This document shows positions 22,207 to 33,930 of a stretch of DNA of 64,000 nt, piece by piece. A model generated the notes under the pieces. That model had not been told where the DNA came from. It ran no database searches and worked only from the letters and a program-made list of their open reading frames with translations. The stretch is taken from positions 333,501 through 397,500 of the forward strand of contig JAIVFH010000016.1 in NCBI GenBank assembly GCA_025765595.1, given 5' to 3'. This DNA is from Obelidium mucronatum. Its lineage: Eukaryota; Chytridiomycota; Chytridiomycetes; Chytridiales; Chytriomycetaceae. Every line of letters begins with the position of its first letter. The stretch's first letter is position 1. The translations under genes were made by a program, and so were the position numbers.

Positions 22207-25200
22207 ATGTCTAAACGAGAGAAAAGCTACTCGCCACCGCTCTTCTCGGACGACGAAGACGTTGCGTTCCCAACCAAGCGAGTGAAGATTGATTCTGAAA
22301 CAGACGCTGTTGACGGAGACAACGACAACAATGATCCAATGTTTGGATTCATGGATGGCTATGAGGATCTTGGACCAGGTGAGACTGGCACACACGCTTG
22401 AGAGAGCGAATGAGACTGAAACGGAAGCAACCACAAACGGAACTGCAACCAAAGACGAAATCGAGGCCAAGGACGCCGACTACGCATTCATTCTGTCTTT
22501 TGTGCTCGGCGAAACGGCCAGCATCGATGAGCTGCCGCCGCACCTTCGCTTCGAGGCGCAGACGCGGTGGCAGCGGTGGCAGCTTCGCCAGGACGGTGCG
22601 CCTGGCGTGGCTGGCGTGGCTGGCGCTGTGGCTGGACCCGCTGGTCCGTTGGCGTCCGGACACGCACAGCCCGAACAACCCGAACAACGCGAAGACGAAC
22701 AGCGCGAACTCGAACCCGAACAGCACCGCGAACAGCTCGCGCTGCTCGCCGAAATGGGCTTCGGCGCCGCCGCTGACCGGCCGCGCGTCGTCCGCGCGCT
22801 GACGGAAACGCACGGCGACTTCGAGGCGGCGCTCGAGCGGCTGCTGGCGGACGCCGACGCGGGCGCTGGCGGCGGCGGCGGCGGCCCGTCGGAAAATGCC
22901 GCCGTGCCGCTGACGCGCGAGAAAACGATCCAGGAAATTGTCGATGAAATCGAAGAAACGGAGCGCAACGAGCGCCGCAGAATGGAAGAAGCGGACTCGC
23001 TGCTGGCGCAGAAAATTCAGCAGCAGGTCGAGCGCGAGGAGCACGACAAGACCCTGAGGCAAATCAAGCAGTCGACCCACTCCCAGGATTCGTCTTCATC
23101 ATCATCATCATCAAGCACGTCAAACCACTTTCAGCCTATTCTGCCGCGACCCACTGTCATGCAAAATACCGTGTCCTATTCGGGCTCATCGTCGTCGCAA
23201 GCTTATAATAATAATCACACACATGCTTACATCAAACCGGAATCAAAGCCGTTTGCTGGAATTGACTTGACGGAAGAAGAAGACCCCTACCAAGCATTTA
23301 TCAACAGACCGACTCCGTCATCGTCATCATCTTCCCAGTTTCCTCAAAAGTTTATTCCTCCACCGCCCGTTGTTCGCTACAGCTCGCAATCGTCATTTAC
23401 CGATAAAGCAAAGCCATACAATCCTTACATTCCACCGAGCCCACCAACAAAACAAGAAGCTCCCATCTATGACATGTCAGGCCTCCTCTTGAACAAAACC
23501 CCAAGTTATGCCAACCATTCGTTTCATGGTGATTTTCCTGGTGATGATTCCGCCCATAACGATCCATATGAAGCGCCATTGAAGGAAGGAGAAGTGACGG
23601 AGCAATTGAAGGATTTATTGGAAAATGTTGCAATCACAGCTGCCGAAATCCCCATTGAACAACGGCTTCCTTCTCCACCCGAATTGAAGGTGCAATTGTT
23701 GGAGCATCAGAAAATTGGCGTTGAATGGATGTTGAAGATGGAACATGGAACAAATAAGGGGGGGATTCTTGCTGGTAACTTTTTTTTTTTTTTTTGGACT
23801 TTTCTGTTGGTTGATCGGCCTATGGCGATATTCCAATTTCATGGGGAGGAATTTTAGCCATTCTTTCAGTCTATACCGCCACTGATTTTTCATTGCATGA
23901 AATTTCTCCAAATAGACGACATGGGGTTGGGGAAAACAGTGCAAAGTATAACCACATGTATATTGAATCGACAATCTGACGGAAACAAGAAGACGACTCT
24001 CATTGTCGCTCCTACATCATTGATTCTGCAATGGCGGGATGAATTGCGAGAAAAAGTTAAGACTGGGACGTTTAAAGTGCTCGTGTATTATGGAAAAGGT
24101 AATCTTGTTAATTTTTTTGCCTTTTTGGTTCAGAGTTCCAAAAAAAAAAAAACTAAACCTCTTTACAACCCATCAGAACGAAAAAATAAGACAGTCAACT
24201 CCTTGAAGCAGTTTGATATTGTGATTACAACGTATGGAACTGTTGCCATGGAATGGCCGCAAGTGAAAAAAAAGCGAGTCAAGAAGGACCCTTTCGATAG
24301 ACCCATAGATGAAGATGAAGACGTTGCGTTTGAACGAGATCGAGAAGAAGAAGCGTTGAATGAGTTTCAAGTTCTTGCACAGCGAGGGGAGCTGTTTAAA
24401 ATGCATTGGCATCGCGTTATTTTGGATGAAGCTCACAGTTGAGATTTTTTTTGCCAATTCTCTTGTTTTTCTGTCCACCTTATTAATCTCTCATGGTTTC
24501 TTTTCACACCGCCAACCATTGAAAAAAAAAAGCTATTAAAAATAAGGGAACTCGAGTGGCAAGGGCTTGCGTACAGTTGAAAGCGAATCTGCGATGGTGT
24601 TTGACGGGAACCCCAATTCAAAACAAGATTGGAGAATTGTATTCTTTGATTGACTTTCTGAAAATTAGAGTATGTTGGTGTTTTTTTTTTCATTGTTTTT
24701 TTTTTTTAGTTGAACGGTTTTTGTTGAACATCCAATCTCTCACGTTAGCCGTATTGCCACTGGGACAAATTCCGAGACGAAATTGAGAAACCTTTTCGAG
24801 CGGGAAAACATAAAAGAGTGTTGAAGCGGGTTCAAGCTCTTCTCAAGGCGATTTGTCTACGTCGAACAAAGAACTCTACACTTGATGGTCGGCCAATTAT
24901 TGTGTTGGAGCCGAAAACGGTGGAACTTGTTGAAGCCCACTTTACTCCTGCCGAGCGCGAGTTTTATCAATCTTTGGAAAAGAAAACGCTGCTGAAATTT
25001 AATGCGTATCTGAAGGCGGGGTGAGTTGATTAAAACAAATTGTTTTTTTTTCTCGGAAACTTTTTTTCTTTCTTACAAAATTATTTTATAGAACTGTCAT
25101 GCAAAACTATTCCAATATTCTTGTCCTCTTACTGCGTTTACGACAAGCATGCTGTCATCCAACGCTTGTCTCTCAGAATTTCAGCGAAGCTCCACCTGAA

Positions 25201-26473
25201 CTCTTGGCGGCTGCAGAAGCCAGTGCAGTCGCTGTCAAACCTCAAGATCCGTTGACTGTACTATCGGATGAAATCCAACAGCGACTTTTGAAAATGAACC
25301 TTAAAACGGGTTATGAATGCCCGATATGTTTTGACGCCATCACTGATGGGAAAATTATACCTGATTGTGGACATGTTTATTGTTCTGACTGCTTGTTGGA
25401 TCATGTTGCGGCGGTTGGTGTGAATGGGGGGAATGAGGAGAAAGTGTGTCCGCAGTGCAGGTTTTTTTTTTTTTTTTTTTTTCGTTTTTGTTTCCTTTTT
25501 TTTATCTTTTGTTGGTTAAAAAATTTTTTCGGCGTATTTTTTATTCAGGGGGGAAATTCATGTGAATCAACTGATATCAGTGGACTTGTTTTTGAAAAGC
25601 GCCAAAAAAGCAAACTTGTTGGAGGCTAATGAGAAGTTGGGGAATGAGCAAGTAGCAATGTCCAAGAAGGCTTCAGGCAAACTCCCGATTCATTTGTCCC
25701 AGCAGCAGCCGGCAGTTGACGATGATGGGTATGAAATTGATGAAATGGATGGGGGATGGATATCAAGTACAAAGATTGACCAGTAAGTTTGTCTTTTTGT
25801 TTTTCCGAGGGGGGGGGGGGGGGGGGGGGGGGGTTGTTTTTTTTGGTAATTGACTTGACTTGAAACAGGATGATGAAAGTTCTACTTGCTATTCGTCGTG
25901 ATACCCCAAATGATAAAACTATTGTTTTTACTCAGTTTCGTGGCATGATGGACCTGGTATGTTTAATTTGTTGTTTATTTTCGATTTTTTTTACAGAATG
26001 TTTTTTTTTTTCATTTATTCCGTCGATATCCACAACAGTGCCAAACTCCACTTTTTGAAAAGAACATTGGATACGTGCGATACGATGGATCAATGAGTGC
26101 AGATCAAAGAGACGCAGCTGTAACGACATTTAGGGAAGACCCAGGAACCACGGTTATTTTAGTTAGTTTGAAGTGCGGGTCTTTGGGATTGAATCTGACG
26201 TGTGCGAATCATGTTGTGATTGTTGATTTTTGGTATACTCGTTTTTTTTTTTTTTTTTTTTTTTGAAGTCTTGTTTTGGTTTTTTTTTTGAACATAATGT
26301 TGTTATAGGTGGAACGTTGCTGTTGAAAATCAAGCTGTTGATCGAGTTCATCGATTCGGTCAAAAGAAGGCTGTTACGGTGCATCGGATCTCGATCAAGG
26401 ATACTGTCGAGCAAAGAATCTTGGCCCTTCAGAATGAAAAGCAAGAGCTTTTTAATGGTAACTGCGCGCGCGC

Positions 26474-26504
<31 letters not shown>

Positions 26505-26668
26505 TGTGAATGTAAATGTTGACATTGTAATTTTTATTTTCTTGTCTAGCGGCTTTGGGTGAAGGCGGTGTCAAGGGGTTGAGCAAGAACAGATTGGGGT
26601 TAAATGACTTGATCAAGCTTTTCAGAGGAGATGGGGCCGGTGCAGATTTAAGTGACGACGACGATTGA
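22207..26668 (+). CDS. SNF2-family helicase with RING finger and N-terminal UBA domain (Uls1/Rad5-like)
   Basis: Twelve exons: 22207-22378, 22428-23774, 23916-24098, 24177-24437, 24533-24669, 24749-25020, 25092-25460, 25549-25782, 25869-25956, 26039-26232, 26309-26457, 26550-26668 (about 1174 aa). The first intron acceptor could instead be at 22454. Residues ~160-200 form a UBA-like domain ([21 protein letters not shown]). A disordered Ser/Pro-rich region follows. The SNF2 core has [19 protein letters not shown] (rejoined), LDEAHT and [17 protein letters not shown] ([19 protein letters not shown]) sits between the helicase lobes. Lobe 2 has [21 protein letters not shown] and VDRVHRFGQ. These features match Uls1/Ris1 and Rad5-class SUMO/ubiquitin-linked remodellers acting in nuclear DNA repair. 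Residues ~90-280 are encoded by a GC-rich block. Confidence 0.9.
22480..23060 (+). other. GC-rich coding block inside the SNF2 gene
   Basis: Codons here end almost always in G or C; in 22741-22800, 47 of 60 bases are G/C. The flanking exons of the same gene use A/T-ending codons freely. The block encodes an Ala/Glu/Arg/Gln-rich stretch including the UBA-like domain. Confidence 0.8.
25809..25833 (+). repeat. Poly-G run (25 G) in an SNF2 intron
   Basis: An uninterrupted run of 25 G lies within the intron 25783-25868, between a canonical donor and acceptor. Confidence 0.9.
26463..26500 (+). repeat. CG/TG microsatellite in an intron
   Basis: (CG)n followed by (TG)n and GGGT-type repeats just after the donor of the last SNF2 intron (26458-26549). 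This is alternating purine-pyrimidine sequence. Confidence 0.85.
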
Positions 26669-26857
26669 TTTTTTTTTAATGTATTTTTTTTTTGAATATA
26701 TTTTACAAACATATGATTATTATTGGTATCGCTGTGTTTGGTTGCTCGCTTTTAGGGAGGCATATGGACTGATAGTGCTGGGCGCGCGGACCCGGAGTTA
26801 ATTGAATAATAATCGAGACCTTTTTTTTTTTTTGGTCATTTGTGTGTGTTCTTGAAT

Positions 26858-28187
26858 TTAAGTCGACGAAAGATATTTGGCAAGAGTTTGGGACAAAGAT
26901 GAGAACTTGAACAAGGCAAGGAATGGATAACCGAGCTCTGGTTGTGAAAGGCCAGGGGAATGTGGAGCCATCGCTGAGGACTCGATTTTTTGATATGTGT
27001 AATGATTCAAGGGGCTTGATCTGAAAATTGCGTGTCTTATGAAAAATTTCCTCTTTTTTGTAATTTGGAAAAATAATAAGGGGGCATTCACAGATTTGAA
27101 ATAATGGTATTCAAAATTGGGCTCTGGGCCTTTCTATGACGCAAACAGTAAAGCCGATTTAACCAGAACACGTACTGCAAGATGATTGGGATTGTTACGT
27201 GTAAAGGTTTGGTTTTTTTTTTTAATATTATTTTGAAAAAGTTTTCTGACTGAGAGTTTTTACCACATCCCAAATATTTGGCAGCTTCTAAAATTTGAAA
27301 ACATCCCGTCGGTTATTCCGGCTGAAATAAGTTTTATTTAGAACTTTAATCTAAAAGATAATTGACACTCATAACCGAGTTTCTTGGTACGGTGACCGTT
27401 AAAGGAGCCTCCGACTCTGTCTTTATCGCAAAACCAGAAGGCAGCTGGGCCACAGGCACGCCCGCCAATGCCGCCAAGTTCTCCAATTCCAAGCGAACCC
27501 TCCACTTTTCTTGGGACGCTTTTTGGGCGGAAAGAACGTATTCGCAGTCTTGACCCAGCTCGAGACAAGATGTACATGAAGGTCTCATGCGGTCACACTT
27601 TCTCTTATTTGTTTTGCAGCAGTGGCACACTAGCGGGCGTTTTGTGAGAGCCGCAATTTCTACGTGGTAGTTTGAGTATCCATATTGGGAGGGTATAGGC
27701 AAGGTAGATGAAGTTGCAGAAGCGGTTGTAGTTGAAGCGGTTGTAGATGAAGTTGATGATGATGAGTCATACACTTGTAGTTGCTGCTGCTGCTGCTGGT
27801 GATCGTGCGAGGACTCTGAGTGAGAACACGAAGAAGGACTCAGCGGCGAGGCGTCTGCTTGAGGAGCTGGCGTGTTGTTGAGTTGATTTGTCACTTTACT
27901 AATATTACTAAGAGCTGCTGTTTCGGGCGGCACTTTCGCCTTCTTTGTGTACGGCTTCCGGCTGGTGGCGTACGAGCAAGGAGTTCCGCGCTGGATACAG
28001 CTGGTTAAGGGGTTAGTAGGCTGGACACTTGATTGGCAAAAGACTTGTCTAACCGTGTGCAACTTGGCTTCTCCAGACTGCACTTTTTCCTCATCGACCG
28101 GCAGGCATAGCAGGGGATCGGCCGTGGCACTTTCTTCGGTCCACTTGAATTGAGACTCAGAATCGCTTTCGCTGCTTCAACGTCCAT
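26858..28187 (-). CDS. Transcription factor with two tandem Zn2Cys6 clusters
   Basis: Exon 1 is 28187-28054. The intron 28001-28053 (with a TACTAAC site) splits the first cluster. Exon 2 starts at 28000. Cluster 1 rejoins as C-YA-C-RSMRKK-C-SLEKPS-C-TR-C-IQRGTP-C. Cluster 2, ~90 residues later, is C-HC-C-KTNKRK-C-DRMRPS-C-TS-C-LELGQD-C. Both fit the fungal binuclear zinc pattern for DNA binding. A Gln/Ser-rich linker lies between them. Exon 2 can end at the stop at 27346. It can also splice (donor 27375 or 27390) into three phase-consistent exons 27287-27264, 27174-27092 and 27020-26858, giving 342 aa in total with a divisible length. I prefer the longer form, with moderate certainty about this C-terminus. 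Target genes are unknown. Confidence 0.75.
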
Positions 28188-28987
28188 GTTTCGTGTTTTT
28201 GGCGATTTTGTCAAATTTTTTTTTGTCTTGTATTATTTTTTTTAGCGAAATTTTTTCCTGTTGGAGAGAAATTTTTCTGAATTTGTCTTCAAAAAAAAAA
28301 GAATTGAAGACACACACTGGTTTTTAATTCTTTTTCCCCTTGCTTATGTTTTGATTCTGGAAGAACGTCTTTCTTTTTGTATTTTCATTTCGTCTGCTCT
28401 GCCTGTCAGGTTGCCATGTCTGTGGTGCACTTGGTGAATCTCGATCAGCAATGTTGAAGGATCGTTTGGGGTAGTTGAACCTGAGCAACTTGAAATTGAT
28501 TCCAAGAAAACTTCGTAACCGCAGTCGGAAACTTTAAGCATGAAACTTAATTTTTAGACTTAATTTTTTAAGTTCTTCCTTTTTATTCGATACAGTGCTG
28601 CAGTACAAGCCACTCATTGATCAATTTTGATACTTATCTTGCTCTGGTGTCTCCTCCCAGCTATGCGGTACTTGATTTGCACATGGTCTGGCTCTATACA
28701 GGAACAAGGTTGATGGAAAGTAGAAGATAAACTTGTACAATAAAACGGTATCGCAGTCTGGATGTGGCGGTGGCAATTTTTAGAAGAGGTAAGTGATACC
28801 CTCAGATCCCAGGCCAAATGCGGGGAAATTTCAAGACTGAGACCACCCAAAGCAAAGAAAACGGCGGCAAGGGCAAAACCGAGGTTTTATTTTATTTCCG
28901 TCTAAAAATAAGTTCACCCCCCCTGGGAATCATAAAACACTCAAAAGTGACACATCCCCAGCAACGAATCAGCTTCAGAGCGCCATT
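28188..28987. other. Intergenic region, mostly unassigned
   Basis: Divergent region between the transcription factor and the plus-strand gene at 28988. A 65-aa minus frame with a true ATG (28344-28541) and a 79-aa plus frame from ATG 28818 exist, but neither shows a family motif. A donor-like GAG|GTAAGT at about 28788 on the plus strand could belong to an unseen 5' exon of the next gene. Confidence 0.4.
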
Positions 28988-29845
28988 ATGGTTGAGCGTA
29001 CTGCCCCTGCCCCTTCTACCATGCTTTGCCACTCTACCAGTCGAAAGAAACGCGTGAGTCTTGTTGAAAAGTCGTCGCCAACAACCCAACCACGCCAAGA
29101 TCAAGTATTTGTTTCTGGATCGATTCTTACTCCGCATGATTTGCAGATTCTGAAGTCGCCAACCAACTGGCTGCATGCCTTCTCATCTTCATCGCGACGT
29201 TATCAGTCTCCCAGCACACCAACTCCTCCTTTACCACACTCCAATCAACCCAAAACCAACAACAATGAATGCGGTTTAATGGCAGAAACCAGATTCTTTT
29301 TTGATGGGAACGGAGATCCTGTAAATGTCAAGGTGGTTGAAGCTGCTGCTGCTGAGGCAACCCCGGCTCTGTTGGATTCAACCAACAGTAATGTCCTCCA
29401 ACCTGCAGCAACTTACACCAATAAACACTTGAAAAGAAGAAGCTGTGATATTGTTGACGCGTTGCTGGATGCCCTTGTGATTGAGTCGAACCCAGAATCA
29501 CCAATGGCACCACCATCAAGTCCCGTCGGCGGGCTGTTTGGCAACAACAAAAAGTACTGTGTTGGGAATATGGAGCATTGTTCGATTGCTTCTGCGGTAA
29601 GGATTAAAATAGAAACGCGGTTTCTGTCACTGTCTCGCCTCTCTGTTGTTGATGTGACTGGTTAATCATAGGTGGAAGCCATCATGAAAGATCAATGCGG
29701 GAGTCTCATAGGAAGTTCTACGGGTCCCGAAAGTGTGATTTTATTGGAACGGTCAATTTGTTTGAGTGGGAGTACTAGTGGTGTAAAAGAAAGCATGGGA
29801 AGCTTCAAGAAGGGTCGATTCACTGTCACACCCTTGATTAAATAA
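28988..29845 (+). CDS. Unknown 260-aa protein
   Basis: Two exons (28988-29596 and 29672-29845; intron 29597-29671, phase 0) give 260 aa. The N-terminal half is Ser/Thr/Pro-rich (STSRKKRVSLVEKSS). Small ordered-looking patches follow: CDIVDALLDALVIES and KYCVGNMEHCSIASA. The C-terminal exon encodes a short globular-looking piece ending KKGRFTVTPLIK. There is no signal peptide or membrane segment. I do not recognise a family. RFTV fits the RFxV short docking pattern used by some kinases, but a match this short can be chance. The A/T codon usage matches neighbouring genes. Confidence 0.6.
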
Positions 29846-30052
29846 TTAATTTCATTTCTCTCCTGATTTTTTTTCCTGAACGGATGATATATTTTGTCAA
29901 ATATTTATCAGAATTATTTGTTTACAATAAAATTAGTTTAAATAGGTATAATTACATGCGTGTTAATTTATTTGTTGGATTTTGCATGCTCTTGAGTATT
30001 CGTTTATTCTGGTTTTCTTTTGTTTTCTTTTCAGTTCAAAAAGTTTGTGAAA

Positions 30053-33000
30053 ATGGCGCCAAGCAGCGATCATTCGCCACCTCCTTTACAGAACAACTCA
30101 GCAATGTGGGCAAACCCGCCCCCAACACTGGACAATTTAGTGCCCGTCAAGTACGCCGTCGAAGTAGAGACTCTTGTCGACGATGAAGCAACGAGCAGTA
30201 GCAGCAGTTCAAGCTATTCAGTGCTATTCCAGCCACCACCAGTAAGTGCACCATTTATTTACAAACTTCATACTTTGGAGTATTCCTTAATACTCAAGCC
30301 AAGAAGGGTCTTGCTACTCCACCCCAGCTGCATAGAAGCCCTTCAGAAGCGACACCCCTATTGCTTGGAAACTATCACGCAATAGATGCATCACAGCCAA
30401 GCAGTCTTAGCTTCCAATCGATATGGAACAAGGTCAAATCAACTGCAACGGCCCTTAATCCTATCCAGTCATCGAATCCCGGGTATACCTCCTTGAATGG
30501 CGGTCGCCGCGTCGTCGGCGCAGACACTGAAGAGGGTGGTATCCAGGCGCCATTTGATGCAGGTCTTTGGATCAGAGACAAGTTTTCGGTTGCAAAAAGA
30601 CAGATTTTGCAGGGCGGTCAGAGATTGAATGAGTCTTGGGATGCTGGAATGAATTGTTGAGTGTCATTTTGGGTTTGCCTTTTTATTATGTAATATGTGA
30701 CTCATTTGTTTGTTTATTTAGATATTAATGAACGCTATACGCCTGAACAAAAGCAGTATGCTGGACTCTTGGCTGCCATAGGTAAAAAACATTTTGTTTC
30801 TAATTTTCCCTCCCTTCATTAAAAACAAAAAAAAAAAAAAAAAAACAATAACGACACAATTGTTCACAGTGCTTGGACTTTACGTTTTGTCCATCATATT
30901 CATTTATAATCCGCCACACTCTCGCCCGCCGGTTGTTGTGCCACCACCCGACACAAATCCCCCACCTCCTCCTGTGGACCCGTTTCCTCCACCACGGCCA
31001 CCAGTATTGGAACCGGCCCCGCTTTGCAAATCCAAAGAATGTGTTGTTGCTTCTGCGAATATTTTGCTTGCCATTGACGAGTCTGTTGACCCTTGTGATG
31101 ACTTTTACCAGTTTTCTTGGTTTGTGTTCCCCATTCTTGTGTGTGGAAATATAGTCCAAACATATTAATTTGATTTACGAAATTCAGTGGAAATTGGATT
31201 AAAAGTCATCCGATTGGATCTGCCTCTACAAAGGAAACTGTAATGACATCCATGGGTGCTAGCAATAATGTAAAAAAAAAAAAAAAAGAAAGTGTGTTAT
31301 TCGACTCAAACTTGACAATCCCATTGATGATAGGCAATCTTGAAATCCCTCCTCACGCAAGAATCAGTGCCTCCACCAAATGATCCCACTTCTCTCACAG
31401 TTTTCAACAAGATGAAAACCATTTTTGAATCTTGTGTATCACACCCTTCAGACGATTCCTCAACCTCCCAGCTGTCAACCCATCTCATCAAGGCATTTGT
31501 CCCAAAGCTACCTGTCATTATTAGCACATTCCCTGTCGGAGAGCCTCTTCTACGCGCTGCAAACCTTGTCGAGCTGATTGTGAGTGCCCAAGAAGTAGGA
31601 CTCAGCACATTCTTTACAATTGGCGTGCAACCCAACCCCATGGACCCAGCTTCCAGAATCGCCACCATCTTGCCATGGGAAACTGCGACGCTGGGTCTTG
31701 GTTCTCGTGGATTTTACGAAAACGATACAATGTTGAGTGTGTATGAGGACGTGATTGGCAAGACTCTGGCCGCCGTTTTCAAGGGAGAATCAGCGGCGGG
31801 GTTGTTGGCAGCAAAAGATTGGACCAAAGTTGCACGAGAGGTTGTTTGGTTTGAAAAAGAGTTGGCGAAGATTATGCCTTCCATGTAAGTAAATTGTCTT
31901 TTTTTATTCCTTCTTTTTATGAAATACTGAGGAGGGGGAAAAAAAACTAGGGAAGAACTGTTTGAAAATGGTGAATCTGTATCAACGTTGGCTGACCTTC
32001 AATCTGCCGCTCCCTTCATTTCATGGACATATTACTTGCGACTTAGTTTGGCGACCAATAACCTACACGGAACAACCACGCTTTCCATCCCATCAATGAA
32101 ATACATGACGGATCTATCTAATCTAATCCTCAAGATTCGAAACACGGATGCGATTGATGGATACTTTTTGTGGAGTGCGGTTTGGAAGTGGGGTTCCAAA
32201 TATGCTGGAAAAGACGTTAAATCCATGTTTGGCGATCTGAAGCTGCTTCTTACTGGTGTGAAAGATGATGGTGGACAGCAAGATGATTGGGTGGATTCGG
32301 TTTGCTTGGGTGCTGTTACTGACGCGATGGGGGACGCTGTTGCGAGATGGTTTATTGAAGAAGCTTTTGGAGGTAAAAAAAATCCTTTTGAATTATGCCT
32401 TTTCTTACTTGCTGAAGACCTTTTTTTTTTTTGTTTTTTTTTTTTTTTTTTTTGGTATGGATAGACGACTCTGTTAAGGCTGTGAACACCATGATGCAAG
32501 GAATCAAAACAAGTTTCCAAGTTGCGTTACCTAAATACAAATGGATTGACATGCAAACCAATGCGGAGGCGCAAAAGAAACTAGCGGCCGTTTTAGTAAC
32601 GTCTGGGTATGACCCAGCATCACTTCTGGACAGTCAAAAGCTTGCCTACCGATACTTGCCAATCAACCCCAAACGGGACACGTTTCTGAAAAACCTCTTG
32701 GCAGCCAAAACCGTTTCTGTGAAATACAAGTTGGGACGCATTGACGAGCCAGTAGATCGAAGAGAGGCTGGCGGCGGATATCCCGTGACATCTGTGAATG
32801 CAGCCTACAATGCTGGCAGCAACTCCATTATGATGAATGCAGGAATACTGCAAGCGCCTTGCTTTTCTTTAAAGCAGCCAGCCTATTTAAACTATGGCGC
32901 TTGTGGAAGCGTGATGGGACACGAACTGACACATGGATTCGATACAGATGGTCGCAAGTATGATGCGAGTGGCAAATCGAGGGATTGGTGGACTCCCGAA

Positions 33001-33513
33001 ACCAGCGAGCAGTTTAATGAGAGGGCTGAATGTTTTGTGGAACAGTATAGCAAATATACTGTGAAGGGACCAAATGGTGTGGCATTGAAAATTGACGGCA
33101 AGTTGACGTTGGGAGAGAATCTTGCGGATAACGGGGGATTGTTGAGAGCTCTGGAGGCTTGGAGAGTTGATCGAGCAGAGAAGGGGGGAGGTGTAAGGAA
33201 TTCGGCTTTGCCGGGGTTGGAGGAGTATAGTGAAGAGCAACTGTTTTTTATGGGGTAAGTTTTAGTTTTATTATTTTTTTTGTTAATGAATCGTTCTCTG
33301 ACCAAAGTTGAAAAAAAAATACGTAGGTACGGGCAGCTCTGGTGCTCCAATATGAGGCCCGAGTCATTGCGAGCACAAATCTTGACGAACGAGCATAGTC
33401 CACCTGAATGGAGGGTGAATGGAGTTTTGGCAAATAGTCTTGATTTCTCCAAAGCGTTCAAGTGTCCTGTTGGGTCGAGATTGAATCCAATCGACAAGTG
33501 CAAGTTGTGGTGA
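30053..33513 (+). CDS. M13-family zinc metallopeptidase (neprilysin/ECE-like), type II membrane protein
   Basis: Nine exons: 30053-30241, 30328-30655, 30722-30781, 30870-31119, 31188-31269, 31334-31884, 31951-32372, 32465-33254, 33327-33513; 952 aa. The cytosolic N-terminus is followed by one membrane segment (GLYVLSIIFIYN) and a Pro-rich stalk. The M13 ectodomain begins with CKSKECV, VDPCDDFYQF and CGNWIKSHP (rejoined). The catalytic part shows the substrate-binding VNAAYNAGSNSI, zinc motif HELTH, third ligand and partner GENLADNGG, and a C-terminal CSNMRPES, ending CPVGSRLNPIDKCKLW. The family cleaves peptides at the cell surface. The gene is complete. Long poly-A and poly-T runs sit in several introns. 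Its physiological substrate is unknown. Confidence 0.95.
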
Positions 33514-33930
33514 ACGTTCACCATCACAAAAAAAAAAAAAAAAAAAAAGAGCTTATTCTATTATCGCAACAGTTGTATTATGTAAACAAGTTTTATTTTA
33601 CTTTCTTTTTATGAATAATGTTCCCGCGCTCAAAATCTGTGTCTTATCTTGTTGAGCGCCAAGACGGGAAGGAGCGGCGACAAGGAAATGGATGCATGGA
33701 ATACCAAGTGTCAGGTCAATCAAAGCGCCCCGCCAAGAGAAAGTGAAACCAGCTTAGGTTCGTTTATTAGTGAAGGGGGCCCTTTTGATTTGACTTATTA
33801 TTATTGAAGGAGGCCTTGAATTTGATTGGACAAGTCTAGGTAATAGTTCTTTTCTCTCCGGAAAAAAGAAACATTCACCAGCATCCATCCATCCATCAAC
33901 CCATCAACCAATCACGAGCAGCATTGATCG
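33514..33930. other. Intergenic region upstream of chitin synthase
   Basis: A-run after the M13 stop, then A/T-rich sequence with CATC-type short repeats at 33880-33905. No open frame of note. It probably holds the chitin synthase promoter. Confidence 0.5.

Noticed and set aside
22349..23080. 243-aa minus-strand frame across the SNF2 N-terminus
   Set aside because: Same cause: GC-rich composition. The plus-strand frame continues into a recognised SNF2 core.
26463..26500. TG/CG repeat considered as a regulatory or CRISPR-like array
   Set aside because: It is a simple microsatellite inside an intron, with no spacer structure, and the genome is eukaryotic.
32892..33527. 211-aa minus frame antisense to the M13 catalytic exon
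   Set aside because: The plus strand encodes HELTH and GENLAD motifs there; the antisense frame is a shadow.
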